Below, in pieces: positions 1-7,351 of a stretch of 27,852 nucleotides of DNA. Every line of letters starts with the position of its first letter. Positions within the stretch are counted from its first letter, which is position 1. Source of the stretch: a virus; IMG/VR virus record IMGVR_UViG_3300001242_000079, positions 1 through 27,852 of that record; one strand, given 5' to 3'. Under the pieces are notes generated by a model. The model ran no database searches. It had not been told where the DNA came from and was given only the letters and a program-made list of their open reading frames with translations. A program made the position numbers and the translations under genes.

Positions 1-332
1 CCCGCCAGTAATTTCGCCAGCGTTTTCTGCCCGCCCCATTGGATCACGCCCTGCTTTACGTAGCCAAGCGTATAGATCGTCCCGCCAAAATCCAGTCCCT
101 CGCCGCAGATAAAACCACCCGAATATCCGGTGTCTGTGGGTTCTGTTACCGTCACACCCTCATCCGGGAAGATCGTCAAATCGCTCACGGTGAGGCGTCC
201 TTCGGTGATCTCCTCGATCTGGAGCCCCGGCCTTCTTTCCAGCTCTTCCAACCTCAGCTCGAACGCCGTCATGCGGTCGAGGATGTTATCCGGTAGGTTG
301 TCGAGCGTGGTTGCTAATTTAGGGTCATCCAT
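1..332 (-). CDS. Partial tail-region protein, C-terminus outside the window
   Basis: An open reading frame starts at the ATG at 330-332 and runs off the left edge (about 110 codons visible). An SD-like AGGAGC lies just upstream of the start. It follows the tail hub-like gene by 12 nt, so it continues the tail operon. The first 35 residues look helical and charged (an RLEELERRP stretch). They are followed by a beta-rich, Gly-rich part with GYSGGF and ICGEG. By position it could be a minor tail, fibre or baseplate component, but I do not recognise the family. The function is inferred only from location. Confidence 0.7.
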   Translation of the reverse strand, partial: MDDPKLATTLDNLPDNILDRMTAFELRLEELERRPGLQIEEITEGRLTVSDLTIFPDEGVTVTEPTDTGYSGGFICGEGLDFGGTIYTLGYVKQGVIQWGGQKTLAKLLA

Positions 333-344
333 GTTTGCTCCTAT

Positions 345-1343
345 CTATATCGCCAATCCCACCGAGCCGTCCGCTGGGTCATAGGCCATGGCCCTCACCA
401 CGCGCTCCGTGGACTCATAGCCCAGGCCGTTGTCGCTAAAACCCTGTCCCACAAGGCGCGTATAGGTGGCAAGCGCCCCGGGTGTCAGTTTCTGAAACGT
501 ATCGTCCTTGTTCAATGCCGAGAGTGGAAAACTTTGCTTCGGCTGCTTCATCGCGTTCAATCGGTTCGCGGCCGTCGCATTCAGCGACGCCTGGCTCTTG
601 GTGCTGATGGATGCCGAGTATTGCCTCAGCCCATAATCCTCGATGCTCTCTTCATCCTTCGCTATAGCCAGGATTCTCTTTTCCCAATCGTTCCCAATGC
701 CATACACCAGGACATCATTGACCGGCGCGCTTTCCGTCATTGGATGGTCGCCCGAAACGTTGTAGCCGTCCTGGAGGATCAGCCCCGTGTCCATCACCAG
801 GCTTGGAAACCAGTCGGCGTAGATGGTGAGCTGTCCATTGTTTACCTCGGGCCTCCACCGATACCCTTCGCCGGACCGTTGCAGGATGCGCAGCAGGTCG
901 TTCGTCAGGACCGTGGGGTTGATCGTTTCTTCCATGCGTGCTGTGTCGCTGTCGATTTCGCCGTCCACGAGTACCGTGTCCTCCAGGCTATTGATGTAAC
1001 GGATCATCTTCGCGAAGATTTCACCCGCGTTGCCGGTCAATTTTCGGCTCCTTGGCCCGCGGCGGTAGAGGAAATACCTCTCTGGCGTATAAGCCCACAC
1101 CACGCACGCGCCGCCTTCGAAGCCGCGCTGGTCGATGACTCCCACCCAGTCTGGCAGACCGTCTGAATTCTCAACCAGCACCAGGTTTCCGTAGTTCAAA
1201 ACAAATGGGTTGCATTTTGTGTCGTAGACCGATAGGTAGAACTTAGCGCTGGTTTCACGGGTGATCGCCCAGCTGCGCTCTACCGACGTGCGGATCTGCT
1301 CGATCCAGATTCCATCCGGGCTGAATATCCTGACCTGGTCCAT
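345..1343 (-). CDS. Tail hub / tail-associated protein, Gp37-like
   Basis: This is a 332-residue protein beginning MDQVRIFSPDGIWIEQI and lying directly downstream of the distal tail protein; its ATG overlaps that gene's TAA stop (TAATG). The N-terminal half has the look of siphovirus hub proteins: a beta-rich stretch describing a local frame (WVGVIDQRGFEGG), then WAYTPERYFLYRR, followed by a helical segment and TIYADWFPS. This resembles the 'siphovirus ReqiPepy6 Gp37-like' group and the hub part of Tal/gp27-type proteins. That resemblance is from memory of the family, not a search. The likely role is the ring that closes the tail tip below the distal tail protein. No peptidase or lysozyme domain is visible, so it is a short hub. 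Confidence 0.6.
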   Translation of the reverse strand: MDQVRIFSPDGIWIEQIRTSVERSWAITRETSAKFYLSVYDTKCNPFVLNYGNLVLVENSDGLPDWVGVIDQRGFEGGACVVWAYTPERYFLYRRGPRSRKLTGNAGEIFAKMIRYINSLEDTVLVDGEIDSDTARMEETINPTVLTNDLLRILQRSGEGYRWRPEVNNGQLTIYADWFPSLVMDTGLILQDGYNVSGDHPMTESAPVNDVLVYGIGNDWEKRILAIAKDEESIEDYGLRQYSASISTKSQASLNATAANRLNAMKQPKQSFPLSALNKDDTFQKLTPGALATYTRLVGQGFSDNGLGYESTERVVRAMAYDPADGSVGLAI

Positions 1344-3280
1344 TAGAGCGCCCTATTATGTTTCTTGATAACGATGTCAACATCCCCGGTCGGAGACGCA
1401 ATATACTGAAGAATGTTGTCTCCTCGAATGAATTTGAGCCATTCCGTTCGGATCGAATCTAAAGAGATCGCCTTGATAACGTTCATGCCCTTGTAGGTCA
1501 CCTCCATCGCATCGGTGTCGATGATAAGCGTCTCTCCTTGCGAGACGGGATAGTCCAGGAATATAGACTCATCGGTAGCGCCATTGTGGATCTCGATGGT
1601 GAAGTGATAGCTGGAGATTTCGCCGTTCATCCCCACCTGGATGACGTTGGCCGACGTGAGCGCCAGCGTCAAAGAATCAATCTCAAGCCGCGCGTAATTA
1701 TTGAGCAGCCCATTGACCGATCCCTTAAGGCGAAAGCGGATATATTTCGTTCCGGCTGGCAGATTCTCTAATGAAGTATTTGTCAGAGGGTCCCATGTGG
1801 CCGGGTTTCCGGGGGCGGCTTCGTTCCACTCCTGCACCCACGTGATTCCATCTTTTGAGCTTTCCAGCCCCGCGATCTTCGGCCACGTTGAATTGGCAAA
1901 GGATTTGTATTTTTCTCCACTGGTCGTTACAGATGCGATCCCGGCCGGGTGGTAGAACTCCCAGGCCAGCTCCGCGCTCTCAGGGCGTGGACGTCCCTGC
2001 ACCTCGTAGGACGCAATTTCCATTCCCATGTCGGTGGCCGGGTCAACCTCGGCCTCTGCTGCCTGGTTGCCGGAATACACTCGCGATTCCTTTCCCAGGC
2101 CGTCATTGATCACCTGGCTTTTGAAGCTCCCCGCCCTCAGGCCGCGCGCATCCGCGAACTCGGCATAGACGCGTGACGCCAGGGTGCTGCTTGTCATATT
2201 GAAGACCGGCTTGAAGAGATCACTGTACGAAGGAGCCGCAGCGCTCGAGTTCCCGTAAATTACTTTGATGTCATGCTCCACCCACCAGCACACGTCCCCT
2301 GCGGCGTGCGCGGCCATGGATGTTCCGCGGATCGCGCGCCTCTCGATGGATGCCCTGCACAGTGCCGGCGACAGATTTTTATAGGAGATCTCCTCGGTAC
2401 CGACGCGGATCATGCCCCGCCTGGGCAGTTTCTTGAGCGCAGCCTTTACGGCCGCGGTGACTGCCCATTCTATATGGGTCGGTGTTCCTGAAGCCGCGAT
2501 CGCGGTCTTGAGCGGCATGGATCGGCCCGGAAGCCATCGCTGCCTGATAAAGACCTTCGTGGTCGCCGAGTTGATCCCGCCTCCTCCGAACCAGCGCGGG
2601 ATTTGGACGCCGTCCATGACGACGCGCAGATCGTCCCCAGTCGCCAGCATTTTGCCCGCCCCGATCAGTGCCGCGGTATCCCATCCGCTGCCGGTGATGT
2701 CAATCGAGTCCGTCTGTGCATACGCGATGGGGTTGTAGTTTTTGATATATTGCTTGTACGGATAATACCCGGCCGGTGCGCCTGGCGTGATCTCTAACAC
2801 AGGCCGCGCGATCTGGTTTCCTCCCACGTTGATCGTGTGCGTGTCGCCATCGGCTGTGATGTGCCAGGTCTCCGAGTCCTCCGTGACTGCGGTCCACGTC
2901 GGGTCGTCGCATTCGAAGATATATCCGAACTGGCCTGTTTTCTCACTGGTGGATTCTGTGTTCAAACCGGTGCAGACGGCGTTCACGTACCAGGTCTTCC
3001 CGAACTCGTCCAGCGCATAGAGTGGGTGTTGCTGGTCTCCGGAAACATCCATCGCGATGACCAGGCTGTCCTTGTCGGCGTCCACATCGTTCAGCGTCAC
3101 ATTGACGACCTTCACGCCTCCCGTATATATCTTTCCCGAATATTTGGGGCGGTTCTGGTTGCGCGCAATGTTATTGGTGGAAATGCCGCCGATGTTCCAG
3201 TCGAAATCATCGAAGGAACTGACCACTCTCTGTCCCTGCTGGAATTGGAAACCGTTGAAACTCTTTGGGAAAAGGCGCAT
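1343..3280 (-). CDS. Distal tail protein (Dit-like) with a discoidin-like insertion
   Basis: A 645-residue protein follows the tape measure, with its ATG overlapping the tape measure TAA. The N-terminus (FNGFQFQQGQRVVSSFDDFDW) and the domain ending near residue 120 (FGYIFECDDPTW) fit the first beta-sandwich of Dit proteins, which form the hexameric ring at the tail tip. The C-terminus also fits: FLDYPVSQGETLIIDTDAMEV and a late WLKFIRGDN are like the conserved closing part of Dit. Between them, around residues 455-545, is a segment (STWPKIAGLESSKDG, then GTKYIRFRLKG and LEIDSLTLAL) that looks like an F5/8-type discoidin carbohydrate-binding fold. Such 'evolved' Dit proteins carry glycan-binding inserts, so it may contribute to host recognition. 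Confidence 0.72.
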   Translation of the reverse strand: MRLFPKSFNGFQFQQGQRVVSSFDDFDWNIGGISTNNIARNQNRPKYSGKIYTGGVKVVNVTLNDVDADKDSLVIAMDVSGDQQHPLYALDEFGKTWYVNAVCTGLNTESTSEKTGQFGYIFECDDPTWTAVTEDSETWHITADGDTHTINVGGNQIARPVLEITPGAPAGYYPYKQYIKNYNPIAYAQTDSIDITGSGWDTAALIGAGKMLATGDDLRVVMDGVQIPRWFGGGGINSATTKVFIRQRWLPGRSMPLKTAIAASGTPTHIEWAVTAAVKAALKKLPRRGMIRVGTEEISYKNLSPALCRASIERRAIRGTSMAAHAAGDVCWWVEHDIKVIYGNSSAAAPSYSDLFKPVFNMTSSTLASRVYAEFADARGLRAGSFKSQVINDGLGKESRVYSGNQAAEAEVDPATDMGMEIASYEVQGRPRPESAELAWEFYHPAGIASVTTSGEKYKSFANSTWPKIAGLESSKDGITWVQEWNEAAPGNPATWDPLTNTSLENLPAGTKYIRFRLKGSVNGLLNNYARLEIDSLTLALTSANVIQVGMNGEISSYHFTIEIHNGATDESIFLDYPVSQGETLIIDTDAMEVTYKGMNVIKAISLDSIRTEWLKFIRGDNILQYIASPTGDVDIVIKKHNRAL

Positions 3281-5295
3281 TATCTCAATCCATTCAGAAT
3301 ATCCTGGAGACCGCTTTGATTGGAGACGTTGAACCGCGCCCCGAACAGGTAATTTCGTGTGGCATGGCTGGTGTTGACGATGGAACCGAACTGTCCGGCC
3401 ATCGAAGACCCCGGAACGTCTCGCACGGTCGCTAGTAGGTTTAGCTGGTATGCCACGGCGGGCAGGGCCGCCTTCGCCATATCTTTGAACTGCTCATTGA
3501 TTCCGCGTAGCCCCAATTCGAGCGGCGTGGGTGAGCCTGGGGTAAGCCAGGGCGGAAGTTCGATGGAGCTCAGGGCCGTGATTAATTCTTCGATCCAACC
3601 AATCAGGAATTGGATCGCTTCGGTAATCCCGTCGAATGCGGCCGCCAGAACGTTGCTGAGAAATTCGGAAAGTGGTCCAAGCGCCGGCAGCAGCACGTTG
3701 TTGACGATGTCCGCCGCAGCCTCGAAGATGGGGTTGAGGTCTTTGCGGATGCCGTCTGCCACTGCCTGGATCGCAGGCTGAAGTACGTTTTGCCACAGCC
3801 CGGCCAGCGCTGTGATCGCCAATGTCATCACGACATTCATCAGCCGCGCGATGGCGTTGAACAGCGGGATCAGGTTCGTGCTGATCCAGCCCCACACCGC
3901 GGTGATCGCAGGCAGGAGTGTGTTCGTCCAAAAATTACTGAGGTTCTGTATGGCGAGCGGGACATTGGTCGTCAGCCACTGCACGAGCGAAATGAATAAC
4001 GGAATAAGGTTGTTGACCGCCCACTCGAAGACCGTCTGTATGGCAGGCAGCAGCACATTCGTCCAGAATTCGCTCAATGCCTCCAGCGCCAGCGGGACGT
4101 TTACACTCAGCCACGCCATCAACCCATCGAAGATCGGCTCGAGCACGGCCCAGACCTCCGCAACCTTCTCCTGGATGCCTCCCCAGTTCTCGGTCCACGC
4201 CTTATACAACAATCCCACCACCACGCCGACCACGGCCATCACCGCGATGATGGGAGCAAATGAAGCAATGGTCGAAATGGCGGTAAAAGCAGCAATAATA
4301 CCGAATGCCGCCATCGCCACGCCGAGAGCCGCCAACACACCCACAATGATCGGCTTGTTTTCAACAAACCATGTGCTTAGGTTTTCGATAACGGTGAAAA
4401 CATCAGGGAGCTTGTCCAGGACGGTTTCGGCAAAGCCGCCGATCTTAATCCCAAGTTCGGTGAAAAATGTAACCGTGCGCGGGTCATTGGCAAACTCCGT
4501 GATACGGTCGAACACATCAGAAAGGGAATTAAGCAGGCCGCTCCCCAGCGCTTCCTGCAAATTTCCCAGTGCGGTCTGCATGATCGTCATCTTGCCCTTG
4601 GCGGTATCCCCCATAGCCTCACCCAGGCCGATGATCCCCTTTTCCCTCAGCCGGTCCAGAATGAACTCCGTTGTACTGGCGGTGTCCCCTGTCTCCTTGA
4701 GTTTCTTGAGCGCCTTTTCCTGCGCATCGGTAAGCGTAATGTTAGCGCTTTTGAACAACCTCATGGCCTTGTCGGGATCGGATATTGAAAGTGATAATTC
4801 CCGCATGGCAGATGGCAAGTCTCTGCCGGTCCATGTGGCTAGGTCGGCTGCCGCGGTGATGAGCGGTTGGATATTATCCTGGTTGACGCCGTCGAATGTC
4901 AGCCCCATCGTAATGGCAGATGTAATCACCTCATCATCGATTGGGACGATTTGAGAGAGAGCATCCGCCATCTCTCTGACTTCATCGCTGGTCACTCCCG
5001 TCCGTTCCCCCACGTTGTCCACCACGAACTCCATGCGCGCCATGACCTGCTCGGCATCCATCGCCGCGTCCACGGCCACGTACAGCTCCGCGGTCATGGC
5101 CGCGATGCCGATAGCTAAGGCCTGGAATGCAATCGCCCCAACAGATGCCAGGCCATCCCATATATCGGACATCTTGCTTCCAGCCGATTCGGTCGAATCA
5201 GATGAATCGGAAACAGACTTGTTGTACTCGGAAATGCCTTTTTGGAAGTCTTCGTTCTCGAAGACGGCTTCCAACCCAATCTTGTTGTCAGACAT
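3280..5295 (-). CDS. Tail tape measure protein
   Basis: The start at 5295 (MSDNKIGLEAVF) is preferred over an upstream ATG at 5328 because AGGAG lies 9 nt before it, while the upstream ATG has no SD and sits inside a promoter. The protein has 671 residues. It has the order expected of tape measures: a helical N-terminal part with an Ala-rich hydrophobic stretch, then a region (near residues 90-250) typical of phage tape measure cores (MADALSQIVPIDDEVI, SLSISDPDKAMRLFKS). Strongly hydrophobic segments around residues 310-370 could cross a membrane, and long Trp/Leu/Ile-rich repeats follow. Tape measures set tail length and help DNA entry. By the usual scaling, this length would give a tail of about 100 nm, which is an inference. 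A mobile insertion sits just upstream. Confidence 0.92.
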   Translation of the reverse strand: MSDNKIGLEAVFENEDFQKGISEYNKSVSDSSDSTESAGSKMSDIWDGLASVGAIAFQALAIGIAAMTAELYVAVDAAMDAEQVMARMEFVVDNVGERTGVTSDEVREMADALSQIVPIDDEVITSAITMGLTFDGVNQDNIQPLITAAADLATWTGRDLPSAMRELSLSISDPDKAMRLFKSANITLTDAQEKALKKLKETGDTASTTEFILDRLREKGIIGLGEAMGDTAKGKMTIMQTALGNLQEALGSGLLNSLSDVFDRITEFANDPRTVTFFTELGIKIGGFAETVLDKLPDVFTVIENLSTWFVENKPIIVGVLAALGVAMAAFGIIAAFTAISTIASFAPIIAVMAVVGVVVGLLYKAWTENWGGIQEKVAEVWAVLEPIFDGLMAWLSVNVPLALEALSEFWTNVLLPAIQTVFEWAVNNLIPLFISLVQWLTTNVPLAIQNLSNFWTNTLLPAITAVWGWISTNLIPLFNAIARLMNVVMTLAITALAGLWQNVLQPAIQAVADGIRKDLNPIFEAAADIVNNVLLPALGPLSEFLSNVLAAAFDGITEAIQFLIGWIEELITALSSIELPPWLTPGSPTPLELGLRGINEQFKDMAKAALPAVAYQLNLLATVRDVPGSSMAGQFGSIVNTSHATRNYLFGARFNVSNQSGLQDILNGLR
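3709..4113 (-). repeat. Three tandem 45-residue repeats inside the tape measure
   Basis: The pattern FWTNxLLPAI recurs with its Trp codons at 4063-4065, 3928-3930 and 3793-3795, exactly 135 nt (45 residues) apart. Flanking words recur in the same register (WLSVNVPLA and WLTTNVPLA; NLIPLF twice, NLNPIF-like once). A weaker VNNVLLPAL copy follows after 30 residues. Tandem units in tape measures are thought to pack along the tail tube, and their number varies between relatives. Confidence 0.8.
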
Positions 5296-5321
5296 GGATG
5301 CTCGCTCCTGAAAATTGGGGG

Positions 5322-5350
5322 TTGACATGGCGGCGTAAAGCCGCTATACT
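5322..5350 (+). promoter_or_regulatory. Near-consensus sigma70 promoter for the RHH gene, leaderless
   Basis: TTGACA at 5322-5327 and TATACT at 5345-5350 are separated by exactly 17 nt. The expected start site, about 7 nt after the -10 box, is the A of the ATG at 5357. No SD precedes that ATG, so the transcript is probably leaderless. The promoter points against the phage late operon. Confidence 0.85.
5330..5344. promoter_or_regulatory. Operator-like inverted repeat in the promoter spacer
   Basis: GCGGC (5330-5334) and GCCGC (5340-5344) form an inverted repeat around GTAAA, filling the spacer between the -35 and -10 boxes. A further GCGGC follows at 5352-5356. Proteins of the Arc/MetJ type bind short repeated half-sites and often repress their own promoter, so this is a natural binding site for the product of the next gene. 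That role is inferred. Confidence 0.5.
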
Positions 5351-5356
5351 GGCGGC

Positions 5357-5548
5357 ATGGTAAAAATCACAATTCGCATCCAGGAAGAATCGCTTCACAA
5401 AGCTCTTGTAGAGACGGCCAAACAGAATCGCCGCTCGATGAATGCCGAAATCCTGCGCGCGATTGAGTACTACCTGAAGAATGCACCCGAAGCGCACTAC
5501 CAGGTAGGACCCGTGAAGAAGATCCGGAAGAAGGAAGCGAAGCCCTAA
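5357..5548 (+). CDS. Arc-like ribbon-helix-helix DNA-binding protein
   Basis: A 63-residue protein with the ribbon-helix-helix plan: an N-terminal beta strand (VKITIRIQEES), helix A (LHKALVETAKQNR), the turn RSMNAEI, and helix B (ILRAIEYYLKN). The segment NRRSMNAEILRAIE aligns by eye with the NGRSVNSEIYQRVME part of phage P22 Arc. A basic tail (KKIRKKEAKP) follows. Such proteins act as dimers or tetramers, inserting the strand in the major groove. It begins at the predicted transcription start of a strong promoter whose spacer holds an inverted repeat, which suggests autoregulation. It may also control the neighbouring 136-codon gene and tnpB. It is unclear whether it belongs to the mobile element or is a passenger or phage gene. 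Confidence 0.88.
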   Translation: MVKITIRIQEESLHKALVETAKQNRRSMNAEILRAIEYYLKNAPEAHYQVGPVKKIRKKEAKP

Positions 5549-5563
5549 TTCCCCAAGCAAAGC

Positions 5564-5598
5564 GAGCCGCAAGTGTGTTGAAGGCACACAGGCGGCTC
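5564..5598 (+). other. Long hairpin downstream of the RHH gene
   Basis: GAGCCGC (5564-5570) pairs with GCGGCTC (5592-5598), and an inner GTGTG (5573-5577) pairs with CACAC (5585-5589). No T-run follows, so it is a poor intrinsic terminator. It could be a subterminal hairpin of an IS200/IS605-like left end, or a processing or regulatory structure. The GCCGC/GCGGC arms repeat the half-site seen in the RHH promoter. Confidence 0.55.
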
Positions 5599-5633
5599 TA
5601 ACCCACCGCCGTGAGCAATCCACGACAACGGGC

Positions 5634-5652
5634 TGATGATATTCTATCATCA
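5634..5652. promoter_or_regulatory. Perfect 8-bp palindrome ahead of the 136-codon gene
   Basis: TGATGATA (5634-5641) and TATCATCA (5645-5652) form a perfect inverted repeat around TTC. It stands alone between two other hairpins, 31 nt before the next start codon. It may be an operator or a hairpin at the end of a mobile element. No convincing -35 box accompanies the TATTCT within it. Confidence 0.5.
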
Positions 5653-5686
5653 CACGGCGGATTAACCCCAATAAGGAGCCGCCGTG
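5653..5686 (+). promoter_or_regulatory. Leader hairpin that buries a GTG start codon
   Basis: CACGGCGG (5653-5660) pairs perfectly with CCGCCGTG (5679-5686). The 3' arm contains the GTG start codon of the following gene (5684-5686), and the 18-nt loop holds its SD AAGGAG (5673-5678). Folding would pair the start codon and constrain the SD, suggesting translational control. The string CCGCCGTGA occurs a second time at 5606-5614, so an alternative pairing partner exists. Confidence 0.6.
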
Positions 5687-6094
5687 ATTGATTCTACTTA
5701 TCCCGATCCCCTCACCATATCTAAACTCCACACCATCCGCCAGATGGAATCCTGGCGAGCCAATGGCCTCAGTATCAGCTTGGATGTCATCCTGTGGGCG
5801 TCCAAGTTGCGCGCGCCGATGAAGGTTCGCGTTCTGGTCGCCAACGTTTGCACAAATTGTGTAATTCTGACCGCTCCCCTTCTGACCGACGATGTCGTAA
5901 ACGATTGGAAGCGCGCGGCTGAAAAGCAAGCTGCCGCCCGCGCTCATACCGCCGATTTCTTCTGCTGTCTCAGGGAATATCCGGCCATTTGCTACCGCGC
6001 AATGATGGGTAGCTGGATTGGCGTAGTCAATTTGTATGGCTCGGCCTTGAGCGCCACGCTTGCCGCATTGGTCAATCGAGTGTTTCCGCGGTAA
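5684..6094 (+). CDS. 136-residue protein of unknown function next to tnpB
   Basis: The start is GTG at 5684 with AAGGAG five bases upstream. I do not recognise the product. It has no HUH or Tyr motif of a Y1 TnpA and no serine recombinase motif, so it is not the usual transposase partner. Visible features are a helical N-terminal part with a Trp (RQMESWRANGLS), a central NVCTNCV cysteine pair, a charged helix (VVNDWKRAAEKQAAARAH), FFCC and a hydrophobic C-terminal stretch (SALSATLAALVNRVF). Its stop lies 6 nt before the tnpB ATG, and tnpB has no SD, so tnpB translation probably depends on translation of this gene. The long minus-strand frame over it looks like a shadow. Confidence 0.65.
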   Translation: MIDSTYPDPLTISKLHTIRQMESWRANGLSISLDVILWASKLRAPMKVRVLVANVCTNCVILTAPLLTDDVVNDWKRAAEKQAAARAHTADFFCCLREYPAICYRAMMGSWIGVVNLYGSALSATLAALVNRVFPR

Positions 6095-6100
6095 CAGTGA

Positions 6101-7225
6101 ATGAACCGCACCTACAAATACCGCTTGAACCCGACTAAAGAGCAGGATGCCACCTTGGATTTCCTGCTCTGGCAGGGTCGCAAGGTCTGGAACGAAGCCC
6201 TCGCTCAGCGTATTGCGATTTACGAAGAGAAACGCGCAACACTGAATCAAATGAACCAATGGCCGTATTTTCGAGACCTGCGCCACGACAACCCTGAGAC
6301 GTTGGGTAAGTTGAGCGCCGACTCTATGAATAAAATTTTGCGCCGCCTGGACAAAGCCTTTCAAGCCTTCTTCCGTCGCGTGAAGCAAAAGGGTGGAAAG
6401 CCGGGTTTCCCCAGATTCAAAAACCGGCAGATGTTCACCAGCCTTGAATTTACCTATGGCAATGGCGTTGCGCTCTGCTACGACGGAAGCACTCCGCGCC
6501 TTTATGTTATGAATGTCGGCGAAATTAATATGACCTATCATCGGCCAATTCCTGAATGCGCCACCCCCAAAATGATCATCATTTATCGCCATGCGTGCAA
6601 ATGGTATGCCGTGATCCAGCTTGAACTGCCAGACCCAACGGCCAAACATCCACACCCGCGCCGCTCGGTAGGTATTGATATTGGCCTTAAGTCGCTCGTC
6701 GCCACAAGCAAGGGCCAGATCGTCGAGCATCATCACCTGCTTCAAAAGAACCTCGCGCGCTTGCGAGTGCTTCAACGCAAGGCCGCCCGGCAGGTCAAAG
6801 GTAGCAAGCGGCAGAAAGAAACCTACCAGCAGATCGCCAAGTTGCATGAGCACATCGCCAACCAGAGAGGCGATTTTTTTCACAAACTCTCTCACGACTT
6901 GGCAGATGAATACGCCCTGATCGGAATCGAAAATCTTCCGCTTGCCTTCATGAATCGAAGTAAATACCTTGCAGCTTCCTCCTACGATGCCGGTATTGGC
7001 GCGTTTCGAGATATGCTCATTTACAAGGCCGAGGAGTGCGGCGGCAGAGTTATCGCCGTGAACCCAGCCTACACTACCCAAACGTGCAGCAAATGCGGTC
7101 ATCGAGAGCGAAAGAAACTTTCTCAAAGGTTTCATCATTGTCCTAAATGCGGCAAGAAGCTGGATCGTGATGTGAACGCCGCTAGAAACATCCTCAGGCT
7201 TGCGAAGGCAAAGCAACTCAAGTAA
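6101..7225 (+). CDS. tnpB: TnpB RNA-guided DNA endonuclease
   Basis: A full-length 374-residue TnpB starting MNRTYKYRLNPTKEQ, the usual opening of the family. The split RuvC nuclease looks intact: Asp193 in GIDIG, Glu277 in IGIENL and Asp357 in LDRDVNAARN. Between the last two is the zinc finger with Cys329, Cys332, Cys347 and Cys350. TnpB uses the RNA made from its own 3' end to cut DNA next to a short target-adjacent motif, which keeps the element in place after transposition. There is no SD before the ATG; the stop of the preceding gene is 6 nt upstream, which suggests coupling. It is transcribed against the phage late genes. Intact catalytic residues argue against a dead, regulator-type (TldR) derivative. 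Confidence 0.95.
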   Translation: MNRTYKYRLNPTKEQDATLDFLLWQGRKVWNEALAQRIAIYEEKRATLNQMNQWPYFRDLRHDNPETLGKLSADSMNKILRRLDKAFQAFFRRVKQKGGKPGFPRFKNRQMFTSLEFTYGNGVALCYDGSTPRLYVMNVGEINMTYHRPIPECATPKMIIIYRHACKWYAVIQLELPDPTAKHPHPRRSVGIDIGLKSLVATSKGQIVEHHHLLQKNLARLRVLQRKAARQVKGSKRQKETYQQIAKLHEHIANQRGDFFHKLSHDLADEYALIGIENLPLAFMNRSKYLAASSYDAGIGAFRDMLIYKAEECGGRVIAVNPAYTTQTCSKCGHRERKKLSQRFHHCPKCGKKLDRDVNAARNILRLAKAKQLK

Positions 7226-7239
7226 GCAGCATAATTTTG

Positions 7240-7325
7240 TTAATCACATCGGCCCGGAGTAGGCCGTCAGGCGTGAACGTGGCTCAATGGAGCGAGCGTT
7301 GCCTGAGAAGCGAAAGCAACTCACC
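7240..7325 (+). ncRNA. Probable omega RNA (TnpB guide RNA scaffold)
   Basis: Directly after the tnpB stop is a compact run of hairpins. GGCC (7251-7254) pairs with GGCC (7262-7265). A long stem has TCAGGC (7267-7272) with GCCTGA (7301-7306), AACG (7276-7279) with CGTT (7297-7300), and GCTC (7282-7285) with GAGC (7290-7293) closed by AATG. A small GC-GAAA-GC stem sits at 7310-7317. This matches the place and style of the TnpB guide scaffold, which covers the end of tnpB and the right end of the element. The guide would then be the flanking phage DNA from roughly 7325 onward. The exact ends are inferred. Confidence 0.7.
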
Positions 7326-7351
7326 AGCACGAAAGGATGCGTGGAGTTTGG

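Larger units (their letters stand above)
5318..7330 (+). mobile_element. TnpB-type insertion in the tail operon, ends approximate
   Basis: About 2 kb of plus-strand genes lies between the tail chaperone extension (stop at 7352) and the tape measure start (5295), inside an otherwise unbroken minus-strand operon. It holds a ribbon-helix-helix gene, a 136-codon gene, tnpB and a structured RNA. TnpB and its downstream guide RNA are hallmarks of IS200/IS605- or IS607-type elements, but no TnpA is present, so it would be non-autonomous. The right end probably lies shortly after the RNA scaffold, near 7320-7330. The left end is uncertain: it may lie near 5318-5327, which includes the ribbon-helix-helix gene, or between 5549 and 5600, which leaves that gene outside. 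Target duplications are not expected for this family and none was seen. Confidence 0.7.

Noticed and set aside
3812-4954. A 380-codon plus-strand frame
   Set aside because: It is a mirror of the tape measure coding frame, with Ser/Ala/Thr-rich shadow composition and no SD.
5357-6094. RHH gene and 136-codon gene as a toxin-antitoxin pair
   Set aside because: The genes are 135 nt apart with separate signals, and the second product has no known toxin fold; not excluded but unsupported.
5288-7216. A 642-codon minus-strand frame over the insertion
   Set aside because: It is antisense to the RHH gene, the 136-codon gene and tnpB, has no recognisable domain, and tnpB has clear catalytic motifs on the plus strand.
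6101-7225. Nuclease-dead TnpB regulator (TldR-like)
   Set aside because: All three RuvC acidic residues and the zinc finger appear intact.
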